Positions 1 to 6,982 of a stretch of DNA of 34,144 bases are shown here, piece by piece. Both the position numbers and the translations under genes were made by a program. The stretch is from NCBI GenBank assembly GCA_038329845.1, contig JBBQNJ010000055.1:1-34144 (forward strand). The letters are read 5' to 3'. Position 1 is the first letter of the stretch; every line of letters begins with the position of its first letter. The stretch comes from JBBQNJ01 sp038329845 (GTDB lineage: Bacteria; Planctomycetota; Phycisphaerae; Tepidisphaerales; Tepidisphaeraceae). A model generated the notes under the pieces. The model searched no databases. It was not told the DNA's origin and saw nothing but the letters and a program-made list of their open reading frames with translations.

Positions 1-140
1 ACGTCGTGACCGCCATGAGCCGCGGGTCATCAAGGACTTGCAGGACACCTATCGAAAAATGACGATTCCCCGACGTAAACTGAAGAAAACAATGAAAGCG
101 GGGAGCGTTAAGTGAATGGCATTCAGCGCGTCCCCTTTTT
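1..140 (+). mobile_element. 3' end of an insertion sequence, left copy
   Basis: This segment is a perfect inverted copy of 33990-34129, with position i matching 34130-i. The identity stops in the T-run at 140, which I take to be the end of the element. It holds the transposase C-terminus (2-115) followed by a 19-bp motif AGCGCGTCCCCTTTTTACG at 125-143. The element is cut by the window start. Bases 104-136 can also fold into a bulged hairpin (GGGGAGCG with CGCGTCCCC) followed by a T-run, so the transposase stop codon lies inside a terminator-like structure. The family assignment rests only on the encoded C-terminus. Confidence 0.8.
2..115 (+). CDS. Transposase C-terminus, IS4/DDE type (5' partial)
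   Basis: An open frame runs in from the window start and ends at TGA 113-115, encoding 37 residues with the segment RRDRHEPRVIKDLQDTYRKM near its start. The HEPR(V/A)xK motif followed by a basic PRRKLKK tail is typical of the C-terminus of IS4-family (DDE_Tnp_1) transposases. The right-end copy extends five codons further upstream (LAVNK) in the same frame, which supports real coding. No catalytic residues are inside the window, so family assignment is by this tail alone and activity cannot be judged. The frame is too short to stand out in an ordinary gene search. Confidence 0.65.
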   Translation, partial: RRDRHEPRVIKDLQDTYRKMTIPRRKLKKTMKAGSVK

Positions 141-143
141 ACG
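125..143 (+). repeat. 19-bp repeat, copy 1 (element end)
   Basis: The sequence AGCGCGTCCCCTTTTTACG is identical to 316-334 and is the exact reverse complement of 283-301. A one-mismatch inverted copy lies at 33987-34005, and a shorter match (GGGGACGCGCT) lies at 179-189. Here it marks the end of the insertion sequence. Confidence 0.8.
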
Positions 144-282
144 AATGGCTCCAATTAAGGGGCCGCGCTTTGGAAAACGGGGACGCGCTTTTTTTTTGGT
201 TTTCTTCACCTTAAATAAGTGGTAAGTTGTTTATTGCTATGTTCTTATTGTAGTATGCATAGAATACGATATAATCATATAA
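141..282. other. AT-rich non-coding stretch beside the insertion sequence
   Basis: No gene is visible. The stretch from about 190 to 285 is strongly AT-rich, unlike the GC-rich remainder of the window, and it is bracketed by copies of the GGGGACGCGC motif (179-189 and 283-301). It may be a decayed remnant of a second small element, but there is no coding evidence for that. Confidence 0.4.
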
Positions 283-334
283 CGTAAAAAGGGGACGCGC
301 TCAATGAGAAAAAGAAGCGCGTCCCCTTTTTACG
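283..334. repeat. Perfect 19-bp inverted repeat, terminator-like hairpin
   Basis: The arms 283-301 and 316-334 are perfectly complementary with a 14-nt loop. Read on either strand, the stem is preceded by an A-run and followed by a run of five T, so it could work as a bidirectional intrinsic terminator. It would serve the minus-strand phosphoesterase gene ending at 401. The same 19-mer also forms the insertion-sequence end at 125-143, so it may instead be a small mobile hairpin of REP type. Both readings are inference. Confidence 0.65.
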
Positions 335-400
335 GAGGTGCGCCGGGGGCGAACGCAATTTTGACGCGGGAAGCAAGCAGACGGGGTCGCGCGGTGCCGC

Positions 401-1294
401 TCACACATCGACTGCCGTGAAGCGGCGGAGGCGGCGGAGCAGGTCGGGCATGGGGGATGGGTCATTCAAGGGCACGGGGAGAAAGACCCCCTGGTTGTGG
501 TCGGAAGCGAGGATGAGATGGCGCTGGCCGTTGACGGCGTAGCCGGTGTCCTGGGGCTGATGGCCGCTAACGATGATTCGCGTTTCCAATCGATCGGCGA
601 AGGCACCGACCGCGTCGGGGGTAATGTTGCGACCCCAGATGAGCTGGTAGACCGGACCGGTCCGGCGACGATAGTCCGGGCCGGTGAGTTCTCGGTCGAA
701 GACCGTGTAATCAAAATTGGGAATCTGCTCGTCGGTAGGGACCGAGTGGCAGAAGAACAGCCCGTTCGGGCAGCGCACCGCCAGCGGCGACGAGAGCAAA
801 AACTCGCTCACCGCCGCGAGAACCGAGCCGGATCGGTCGGCGAAATCCCGCTTGACTCCTGCATTGAACGCCTCGCACACGCTCAGTCCGGCCTTCATAA
901 TCCCTTCGCCATGAATCTGCGCCAGGTCATGGTTGGCCAGCAGAAAATGCACCTGGTTCGGGAAATCGCATTTCAATTCGGCGGCGTTGAACAACAGTCG
1001 CCACGATCCATCGGCACCGCCGGCGTCGAAATGGTCGCCGTGGATCAGCTCGTGCAAGACCACATGGCGCTGCGGATGGTTGGCCAGGTCGGCGGCGCGG
1101 ATGAGTTTGTCGAAGTTACGGCGATGATCGTGCATATCCCCGGTCATCCAGACTTCACCGACGGCGGGAAGCTGCACGACCTGGTGCCGGCGCAGCGATG
1201 AGAGCAGATTCTCCTCGCTGGCAGCTCGGAATGCCTCGATCGCTTTCTCGGGCGCCGGAACCGGGATAGATGAAGTTTTCGGCGACGGCTGCAT
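401..1294 (-). CDS. Metallophosphoesterase, calcineurin-like
   Basis: This encodes 297 residues with the metal-ligand blocks of the calcineurin-like phosphoesterase superfamily in the right order: GDMH (D53, H55), GD (G86-D87), ANHD (N121-H122-D123), a later FCHS (H183) and SGHQP (H245). The canonical family blocks are GDxHG, GDxxD, GNHD/E and two histidines, so the dinuclear metal site looks complete. No signal peptide or membrane segment is visible, which suggests a cytoplasmic enzyme. By family resemblance it is a protein or small-molecule phosphatase; the substrate cannot be read from the sequence. It stands alone between the left insertion-sequence remnant and the divergent lipid locus. 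The perfect hairpin at 283-334 lies just beyond its stop. Confidence 0.85.
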   Translation of the reverse strand: MQPSPKTSSIPVPAPEKAIEAFRAASEENLLSSLRRHQVVQLPAVGEVWMTGDMHDHRRNFDKLIRAADLANHPQRHVVLHELIHGDHFDAGGADGSWRLLFNAAELKCDFPNQVHFLLANHDLAQIHGEGIMKAGLSVCEAFNAGVKRDFADRSGSVLAAVSEFLLSSPLAVRCPNGLFFCHSVPTDEQIPNFDYTVFDRELTGPDYRRRTGPVYQLIWGRNITPDAVGAFADRLETRIIVSGHQPQDTGYAVNGQRHLILASDHNQGVFLPVPLNDPSPMPDLLRRLRRFTAVDV

Positions 1295-1761
1295 AAGCGC
1301 CTCTCAATCGCTGGCGAGCCCGAATGGCTGGCGGACGGGCCGATCCGCGGGGTGCTCCTTGAAGCCGAACCTGGTGGATCATAGACCTCGAGGGATGGAT
1401 TTCTCTCGTCGATGCGATCATCGGCAATCCCGCCCATGCTGGCAAGCGGGCGAGCGATCTTCCCGCTTGGCGTTCGCCGAGGATTACCCGGCACCTGATT
1501 CATCCCCACGTTTGCCGGTTGTCGCGGTTCTGCATCATGCCGACAAACACATCATCGCACTCGGGAACGCCGACGTCTCCGTCGGCTCTTGATTTGCAAA
1601 CCGTGGCGGAAAACCGCGGCTGACTCAATCCCGGCGCGACTTGCAAAGCCCGGGGCCGACCGATACAACTCGTCGGGGATTCGGGCAGGGTCGAGCGAAC
1701 CCGACTGGCGCAGTCGCCCGCCCGGCTAAGACCCATATAAACAATCCCCGCACCGTCCGCC
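1295..1761. other. Divergent intergenic region with a shared repeat segment
   Basis: No convincing gene was found. The region separates the minus-strand phosphoesterase from the plus-strand lipid locus. An imperfect inverted repeat (CAAGCGGG, 1443-1450, with CCCGCTTG, 1462-1469) is present. Bases 1581-1631 closely match 12597-12647 upstream of the ABC exporter, sharing GCAAACCGTGGCGG and TGACTCA. A TATAAA sequence at 1736-1741 could be a -10 element for the lipid locus, but no clear -35 accompanies it. Confidence 0.5.
1581..1631 (+). repeat. Dispersed repeat segment, copy A
   Basis: This approximately 51-base segment shares its layout with 12597-12647: a TCGGCTC start, then GCAAACCGTGGCGG at the same offset, then TGACTCA. 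A GGGAACGCCGACGTC sequence just before it (1563-1577) is the inverse of GACGTCGGCGTTCCC near the second copy (12535-12549). It lies upstream of the first gene of a plus-strand operon, as does copy B. Confidence 0.55.
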
Positions 1762-2271
1762 GTGAAGTTCAACCTCATCGACAAAATCGAACAGCTTGGC
1801 GATGAGCGGATCACCGCGGTCAAGCAGGTCAGCCTGGCCGAGGAGTACCTGGCCGACCATTTTCCCACGTTTCCCGTCCTGCCCGGGGTGATGATGCTCG
1901 AGGCATTGACACAGGCGGCGGGGTGGCTATTGCATCGCCGCTTTGACTTCGCGTGTTCGATCGCGGTGCTGAAGGAAGCGAAAAATGTGAAGTACGGAAA
2001 TTTCGTTTCCCCCGGGGAGCGGTTGCGAATTACCGTGGAAGCATTGAATTTGAGCGAGACCGGCGGGACGTTCAAGGCGTTTGGCACGGTCGAGGATTCG
2101 CAGGCGGTGTCGGCCCGGCTGGAGCTGGCGTACTTCAATCTGGCGGCGCGGACGCCGGAGTTGGCGGGGATCGACCAGCGGCTGCGGGATCACCACCGAG
2201 CGCGCTGGGCATTGATTGCGCCGCGGTCCGGTGCCGGCGTCGGATTGACCGGCGGCGGCTCAGCGGGTTGA
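1762..2271 (+). CDS. FabZ-like 3-hydroxyacyl-ACP dehydratase
   Basis: A hotdog-fold dehydratase of 169 residues. The core HFPTFPVLPGVMMLEALTQ aligns with the FabZ signature HFPGxPxxPGVxxxEAxxQ. The catalytic pair is present as H33 and E47, with the same 14-residue spacing as His and Glu in E. coli FabZ. It should dehydrate 3-hydroxyacyl groups carried on acyl carrier protein to trans-2-enoyl products. It starts with GTG, without a clear Shine-Dalgarno site. Its final 30 residues (after about 140) extend past the usual FabZ core and are low in complexity. It opens a five-gene plus-strand locus, only 23 bases ahead of the acyl carrier protein gene. Compared with the related protein at 2710, this is the member with intact catalytic residues. 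Confidence 0.85.
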   Translation: MKFNLIDKIEQLGDERITAVKQVSLAEEYLADHFPTFPVLPGVMMLEALTQAAGWLLHRRFDFACSIAVLKEAKNVKYGNFVSPGERLRITVEALNLSETGGTFKAFGTVEDSQAVSARLELAYFNLAARTPELAGIDQRLRDHHRARWALIAPRSGAGVGLTGGGSAG

Positions 2272-2294
2272 ATGAACCAAGAAGGAGATGAACG

Positions 2295-2678
2295 ATGGGC
2301 TTGTCGCGCGACGAAATTTACAAGAAGGTGCAGGGTGTGCTGGTCGATGCTTTGGGAGTGGATGACGAGGAAGTAACGCCCAGCGCCACGCTCAAGGGCG
2401 ACTTGGGGGCCGAAAGCATCGACTTTCTCGACATCGCCTTCCGCTTGGAAAAAGCGTTCAACATCAAGATCCCCCGCGGTGAGATGTTTCCCGAGGAACT
2501 GTTCACCAACGCCCAGTACGTGCAGGATGGGCGGATCACGCCCGAGGGGCTGACGGAGATGAAAGCCCGCATGCCGCACATGGACTTTTCCGAACTGGAG
2601 AAGGATCCGGACATCAACAAGATGCAGTTCACGGTCAATACGGTGGTGAACTACATCGAGAAGAAGGTCAACGCTTAG
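2295..2678 (+). CDS. Acyl carrier protein with a long internal insert
   Basis: This is a 127-residue acyl carrier protein, compared with about 75-85 for ordinary ones. The phosphopantetheine attachment site is GAESIDFLD with S41, corresponding to the usual GxDSLD/xE motif; E40 replaces the usual Asp before the serine. Helix II and the following EKAFNIKIP are conventional. The domain then has an extra stretch at about residues 60-105 before the final helix (FTVNTVVNYIEKK). The start is well supported by GGAG at 2284-2287, eight bases or so before ATG 2295. It sits between the two dehydratase-like genes and upstream of two ketosynthase-like genes, so it is probably the dedicated carrier of this locus and not the housekeeping AcpP. 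Confidence 0.88.
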   Translation: MGLSRDEIYKKVQGVLVDALGVDDEEVTPSATLKGDLGAESIDFLDIAFRLEKAFNIKIPRGEMFPEELFTNAQYVQDGRITPEGLTEMKARMPHMDFSELEKDPDINKMQFTVNTVVNYIEKKVNA

Positions 2679-2709
2679 TAGCCGGCATCTCGCCGTGCGG
2701 AATGAGTTC

Positions 2710-3192
2710 ATGCGCTGGATCTGGATCGATAGGTTCATCGAGTTCAACCCCCGCGTCAGTGCCACGGCCATTAAGAACGTCACCCTGGCCGAAGAGCATC
2801 TGCACGACCTGTACCCGGCGTTTCCGATCATGCCCGCGTCAATCATCGTCGAGGGGATGGCCCAGACGGCAGGGATTCTCGTCGGAGAGGCGCGGCAGTT
2901 TTCTGAAAAAGTGATCCTGGCGAAGATCGGGCGGGCGACGTTTCATCGGCTGGTGCGTCCCGGGGACTGCCTGACCTACGAGGCGGTGATCGATCAGTTG
3001 GCCGAGCATGGGGCTTCGGTTCGCGGAACCGTCCGCGCCGCCGGCGAGCTGGTCGCCGAGATCGAGTTGATGTTCAGCCACATCGACAAGAACATGTCGG
3101 GCGTGCGCTTCCCGGAACACAACTTCGTGTTCACCGAGCAGTTCACCGAATTGCTCAAGACGTATCGGCTGGGAGCGGCAATCGAGTTGTAA
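2710..3192 (+). CDS. FabZ-like dehydratase homologue lacking the catalytic His
   Basis: A 160-residue hotdog protein related to FabZ. The motif reads DLYPAFPIMPASIIVEGMAQ, so the position of the catalytic histidine holds L34 while the glutamate is kept as E48. It therefore may not dehydrate on its own and could be a structural or substrate-binding partner of the intact dehydratase encoded at 1762. I chose ATG 2710 (MRWIWIDRF) because the homology starts immediately there; a GTG at 2695 would add five residues, and neither start has a strong Shine-Dalgarno site. It lies 31 bases after the acyl carrier protein gene and 53 before the ketosynthase-like gene. The His-to-Leu change would need two base changes from a His codon and is unlikely to be a read error. 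Confidence 0.82.
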   Translation: MRWIWIDRFIEFNPRVSATAIKNVTLAEEHLHDLYPAFPIMPASIIVEGMAQTAGILVGEARQFSEKVILAKIGRATFHRLVRPGDCLTYEAVIDQLAEHGASVRGTVRAAGELVAEIELMFSHIDKNMSGVRFPEHNFVFTEQFTELLKTYRLGAAIEL

Positions 3193-3245
3193 AGGAACTG
3201 ATCGGTGGATCGGCGTCGCCGAGCGCCCATTGACCCAAAGCGAAC

Positions 3246-4553
3246 ATGGATCGTCGCGTTGTCATCACGGGAATCGGGATCGCCAGCCCGCTGGGGTTCG
3301 GCGCTGAGACATTCTTCAGCAACCTGCTGAACGGGCAGGTCGGGATCGCGCCGATCACGCAATACGATCCGGGTGGATTCCCCTGCCGGATCGGCGGGCA
3401 GACGCCCGATTTCAAGATCGGCGATTACGTTCCCAAGAGCTATCGCAAAGCCACCAAGGTAATGGCCCGCGACATCGAGCTTGCGGTGGTGGCGGCGGAT
3501 TTCGCGTTCAAGGACGCGGGGATCGAAAGTCGCGCCTACTCCACCACGCCCACACTCGATTCTCGCCGATTTGGATGCAACATCGGCGCTGGGTTGATCA
3601 GCGCCGAGCTGAACGAGCTGAGCGCGGCGATGACCACCTCCCGGTCGCAGTCCGATCCGACGCGGATTGATCTGAAGTCGTGGGGCCGCGATGGGATGAA
3701 CCACCTCACCCCGCTGTGGCTGCTGAAGTATCTTCCGAACATGCTCGCCTGCCACGTAACGATCATTCATGAGCTAAAAGGGCCCAGCAACACGATCACC
3801 TGCGGCGACGCCTCGAGCCACCTGGCGATCGGCGAGGCGATGCGGACGATCCAGCGCGGCGATGCCGACGTGGCGATTTGCGGCGGGGCCGAATGCAAGC
3901 TCGCTCCGATGGCGCTGGTTCGCCAATGCCTGCTGGGACGGGTGACGACCCGCGCGAATGATTCGCCGGCCGAGGCGCTGCGGCCATTCGACCGGGCAGC
4001 GAGCGGGACGGTGCTGGGCGAAGGCGGAGGGCTGTTCATTCTCGAAGAATACGAACAGGCGAAGAAGCGCGGCGCACGAATTCACGCCGAACTGGTCGGG
4101 TTCGGCGCATCGCAGGACGCCTATCGCGTGGCCGAGCCGGATCCATCGGGCGATGGATACGCCCGGGCGATCAGCCGGGCGTTGGCCGATGCCAAGGTCA
4201 ATCGCGGCGAGATCGGATGCATCGTCCCGCACGGGCTGGGAATCCCATCGCACGACCGCGCCGAACTGGCGGGTTTGCGCCAGGCGTTCGGGGCCGATTT
4301 CGGGAAAATCGCCATGGCACCGATCAAGGCGCAGACCGGCAATCTCGCCGCGGGTAGCGGCGTGGACGCGGCGGCGGCGGCGCTGGCGCTGGCATCGCGG
4401 AAAATCCCCGGTGCCCGCAACACGCGCTCGGCGTTGGACGGGATGAAGCTGAACGTCAGCCCCGATCCGCGCGACTTGGCGGCGGACCTGGCCGTGAGCA
4501 GTGTGTACAGCGTGGGCGGTCAGAACGCGGCTCTGGTTTTCAAACGGATTTAG
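3246..4553 (+). CDS. Ketosynthase-like protein without catalytic Cys (chain-length-factor-like)
   Basis: A 435-residue thiolase-fold protein of the FabF family: it starts MDRRVVITGIGIASPLG and has the usual GDADVAICGG and VLGEGGG blocks. The active-site block reads GPSNTITCGDASS. Counting from the conserved GP, the nucleophile position is D188, with a cysteine two residues earlier. H329 (PHGLG) and K361 are kept, but the second histidine is N366 (TGNLAAG, against TGHL in FabF). Loss of Cys and one His means it probably cannot form the acyl-enzyme. In type II polyketide and aryl polyene systems such a protein, the KS-beta or chain-length factor, dimerises with an active ketosynthase; those usually carry Gln there, so Asp is unusual. 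The active partner is encoded 55 bases downstream. Start ATG 3246 fits the family N-terminus. Confidence 0.87.
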   Translation: MDRRVVITGIGIASPLGFGAETFFSNLLNGQVGIAPITQYDPGGFPCRIGGQTPDFKIGDYVPKSYRKATKVMARDIELAVVAADFAFKDAGIESRAYSTTPTLDSRRFGCNIGAGLISAELNELSAAMTTSRSQSDPTRIDLKSWGRDGMNHLTPLWLLKYLPNMLACHVTIIHELKGPSNTITCGDASSHLAIGEAMRTIQRGDADVAICGGAECKLAPMALVRQCLLGRVTTRANDSPAEALRPFDRAASGTVLGEGGGLFILEEYEQAKKRGARIHAELVGFGASQDAYRVAEPDPSGDGYARAISRALADAKVNRGEIGCIVPHGLGIPSHDRAELAGLRQAFGADFGKIAMAPIKAQTGNLAAGSGVDAAAAALALASRKIPGARNTRSALDGMKLNVSPDPRDLAADLAVSSVYSVGGQNAALVFKRI

Positions 4554-4608
4554 CATCGCGGTGCCCTGTATCCGGCGGGATGCGGGCCTGGCGAGTCAGC
4601 AGTTGATC

Positions 4609-5925
4609 ATGAACCGAGTCGTCATCACAGGCATGGGTTGGGTCACCCCGATGGGGCATTCGATTGAGGGGGTCTGGGGCGCGCTGCTGGCGGGGGAGTC
4701 GGGCATCGCCCCGACGACGGTATTCGATGCATCGACGTTTCCCACCACGTTTAGCGCCGAGGTCAAGGACTTCAGCTTCGAAAGCGACATCCCCGACGCG
4801 GCGCGTCATGCCGGCACCGGGCGAAACACCCGATTCGCGCTGGGGGCCTGTGCCGCGGCATGGAAGATGGCGGGGCTTGCCGCGCTGGACCGCGCCGACG
4901 CAGAGGCGTCGAAGAATAAGCTGGACCTGGACCGAGTGGGGATTTACCTGGGCAGCGGGGAGGGATCGCTCGATTTCGACGCCTTCAGCGGGGCATTGCT
5001 TGAGAGCTGGAATCCCGACCTCGGGGCACTGGATATGGTACGGTGGGCGAAGATAGCGATGCAGCGGATGAGCGCGGTCCGCGAGCTCGAGCAGGAGCCG
5101 AACATGCCCCTGAGCCACTTGGCATTGCTCACCGGTGCCCGCGGGCCGGGGTTCAACTGCCTGACGGCCTGTGCCGCCAGCACGCAGGCGATCGGCGAGG
5201 CGACGGAGATTCTCCGGCGCGGCGATGCAGACATCATGATCGCCGGCGGAGCGCACTCGATGATCCATCCGTTCGGGGTCACGGGGTTCAACCGGCTGAC
5301 GGCGTTGAGTACACTCAACGAAGATCCTCCCCGGGCGTCGCGCCCGTTCGACGCCAAACGCGGCGGATTCGTCTTAGGCGAAGGCGCGGGGATGGTGATT
5401 CTCGAGACGCTGGACCACGCAAAAAAACGCGGGGCGAATATCTTGGCCGAGATCGTCGGCTATGGATCGACCGCCGATGCGTTTCGCATAACCGATCAGC
5501 ATCCCGACGGAGAGGGTGCCGTCGCGGCGATGCAGGAGGCGCTGCGGGATGCGGGATTGTCGCCGCGCGACGTGCATTACATCAACGCGCACGGGACGGG
5601 GACCAAGGAAAACGACGGGAACGAAACGACGGCGATCAAACACGTTTTCGGAGCGGATGCCGGGAAATGCCCGGTGAGTTCGATCAAGAGCATGATGGGC
5701 CACCTGATCGCCGCGGCAGGCGCCGTCGAATTGATCACCTGCGTGCTGGCGATCCGGGACCAGATTCTCCCCCCCACCATCAATTACCAAACGCCCGACC
5801 CGGAGTGCGATCTGGACTACGTTCCCAATCAGGCCCGCACGGCGAGAGTGGAAGTGGTCGTGAGCAACAGCTTCGGCTTCGGGGGACAGAATGATACCCT
5901 GGTGGTCCGCCGTTTCGTCGCCTGA
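4609..5925 (+). CDS. Beta-ketoacyl-ACP synthase (FabF family), catalytically intact
   Basis: A 438-residue condensing enzyme beginning MNRVVITGMGWVTPMG. The full catalytic set is present: C188 in LTACAAS, H328 in NAHGTGT, K360 in SIKSMMG and H365 in GHLIAAAG. The C-terminal NSFGFGGQN block is also standard. It should catalyse Claisen condensation of an acyl chain with malonyl-ACP. An open frame extends upstream to 4501 inside the preceding gene, but the family N-terminus begins at ATG 4609. It is the last gene of the locus and the evident partner of the Cys-less protein at 3246, with which it aligns at the same residue numbers around the active site. Confidence 0.92.
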   Translation: MNRVVITGMGWVTPMGHSIEGVWGALLAGESGIAPTTVFDASTFPTTFSAEVKDFSFESDIPDAARHAGTGRNTRFALGACAAAWKMAGLAALDRADAEASKNKLDLDRVGIYLGSGEGSLDFDAFSGALLESWNPDLGALDMVRWAKIAMQRMSAVRELEQEPNMPLSHLALLTGARGPGFNCLTACAASTQAIGEATEILRRGDADIMIAGGAHSMIHPFGVTGFNRLTALSTLNEDPPRASRPFDAKRGGFVLGEGAGMVILETLDHAKKRGANILAEIVGYGSTADAFRITDQHPDGEGAVAAMQEALRDAGLSPRDVHYINAHGTGTKENDGNETTAIKHVFGADAGKCPVSSIKSMMGHLIAAAGAVELITCVLAIRDQILPPTINYQTPDPECDLDYVPNQARTARVEVVVSNSFGFGGQNDTLVVRRFVA

Positions 5926-6119
5926 TCGTGCGCGGCGGAGGACGATCACGAGTTGCGAGCACGCCGGTCGATCTCCGACATTCCGGTCCACGTCAGATCT
6001 CAGATTTCTTCATTCCCCGACTTCGGCGCGCGTCGGCCCCATTGTGGTGCGGGCTTCCAGCCTGCCGCCGCCGAGAGGCAGGCACGAAGCCTGCACCCCA
6101 CGCGGCACAAAGTGGCTTT
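5926..6119. other. Convergent intergenic region with interspersed-repeat hairpin
   Basis: The region lies between the 3' ends of the ketosynthase gene and the PAP2 phosphatase gene. It carries the hairpin at 6046-6097 and no gene that can be supported. Confidence 0.5.
6046..6097. repeat. Imperfect hairpin built on GGTGCGGGCTTCCAGCCTG
   Basis: Arms 6046-6066 and 6077-6097 pair at 18 of 21 positions. The left arm carries the same 19-mer, GGTGCGGGCTTCCAGCCTG, that is repeated in tandem at 16784-16892. Here it lies between two converging genes, where a hairpin could also stop transcription. Confidence 0.7.
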
Positions 6120-6827
6120 TCAGTCGGCCGCGGAGTCGGGGGAGTCGGAGTTCAGGCTCTGGACTTTTCCGGCTCGCCGCAGCCAGCGCGCCGCAAGCCA
6201 GCAGACCAAGGCCCATGCCATCCCGGCCGACCATCCGGCCAGCACGTCGGTCGGCCAGTGGACGCCCATGTAGACGCGGCTGATCCCGACCAATCCGGAC
6301 AACAGCAGCGCCACGGCGAGAAAGTAGACCTTGATCGCCCGGTGCCGCTCCAGCCCTGCGAGCAAGATCCCCAATGTCAGGTAGGTCGTAGCGCTCATCA
6401 TGGAATGGCCGCTGGGAAAGCTGGAAGTGTAAACGTACGAGCGATGTTCGATCGAGGGCCGCTGGCGGTGGGTGAAGGCCTTGAGCGACATCCCGATCAC
6501 CATGGCGCCGAGGATGGCGGCGATCACCAGCCAAGTGGCCGCGAACTTTCGACTCATCAGCAGGTATCCCAACACGGCCAGCGACACCAAGGTCAGCACC
6601 GCCACGCCGCCCAGGCCGGTAAGGTCTCGCGCGGTTTCCTCCAGCCACCGCGGTCCGCGATGCTGATCCACGAAGTGGATGATCGCCGCATCCACCCGCT
6701 GGGTGTCTCCTTCGCCCACTTCATCGGCGATCTTGGCGAATCCCCAGACCCCCGCCACCAGTGCCAGCGTCCCGACGATTACCCCCAGTTCCTGACGTGC
6801 CACCCAGTCGATGATATTGCGCACCAT
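6120..6827 (-). CDS. PAP2-family membrane phosphatase
   Basis: A 235-residue membrane protein with all three phosphatase motifs of the PAP2 (type 2 phosphatidic acid phosphatase) family: K116-x6-R123-P124, PSGH at 138-141, and S183-R184-x5-H190-x3-D194. Hydrophobic segments lie near residues 15-33, 74-92, 98-114, 145-158, 166-183 and 194-212. It probably removes phosphate from a lipid phosphate such as phosphatidate, phosphatidylglycerol phosphate or undecaprenyl pyrophosphate; the substrate cannot be told. The start is supported by GGAAGGA ending about six bases before the ATG. It converges on the ketosynthase locus, so a shared lipid role is possible but not shown by co-transcription. Confidence 0.88.
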   Translation of the reverse strand: MVRNIIDWVARQELGVIVGTLALVAGVWGFAKIADEVGEGDTQRVDAAIIHFVDQHRGPRWLEETARDLTGLGGVAVLTLVSLAVLGYLLMSRKFAATWLVIAAILGAMVIGMSLKAFTHRQRPSIEHRSYVYTSSFPSGHSMMSATTYLTLGILLAGLERHRAIKVYFLAVALLLSGLVGISRVYMGVHWPTDVLAGWSAGMAWALVCWLAARWLRRAGKVQSLNSDSPDSAAD

Positions 6828-6982
6828 GCGATGTCCTTCCGGATGCCGCGATGGCCGTTACGCGAGCAAAAAGTACGACGCCGTGCCTCGTGCCGTCCTC
6901 CGGGCCCCCGCATCGACCGCAGCGGAATTTTTCCTTCGCGTTCGGCCGAACCCGCGCCGCCGCGACAACCATGGTCGAGACA

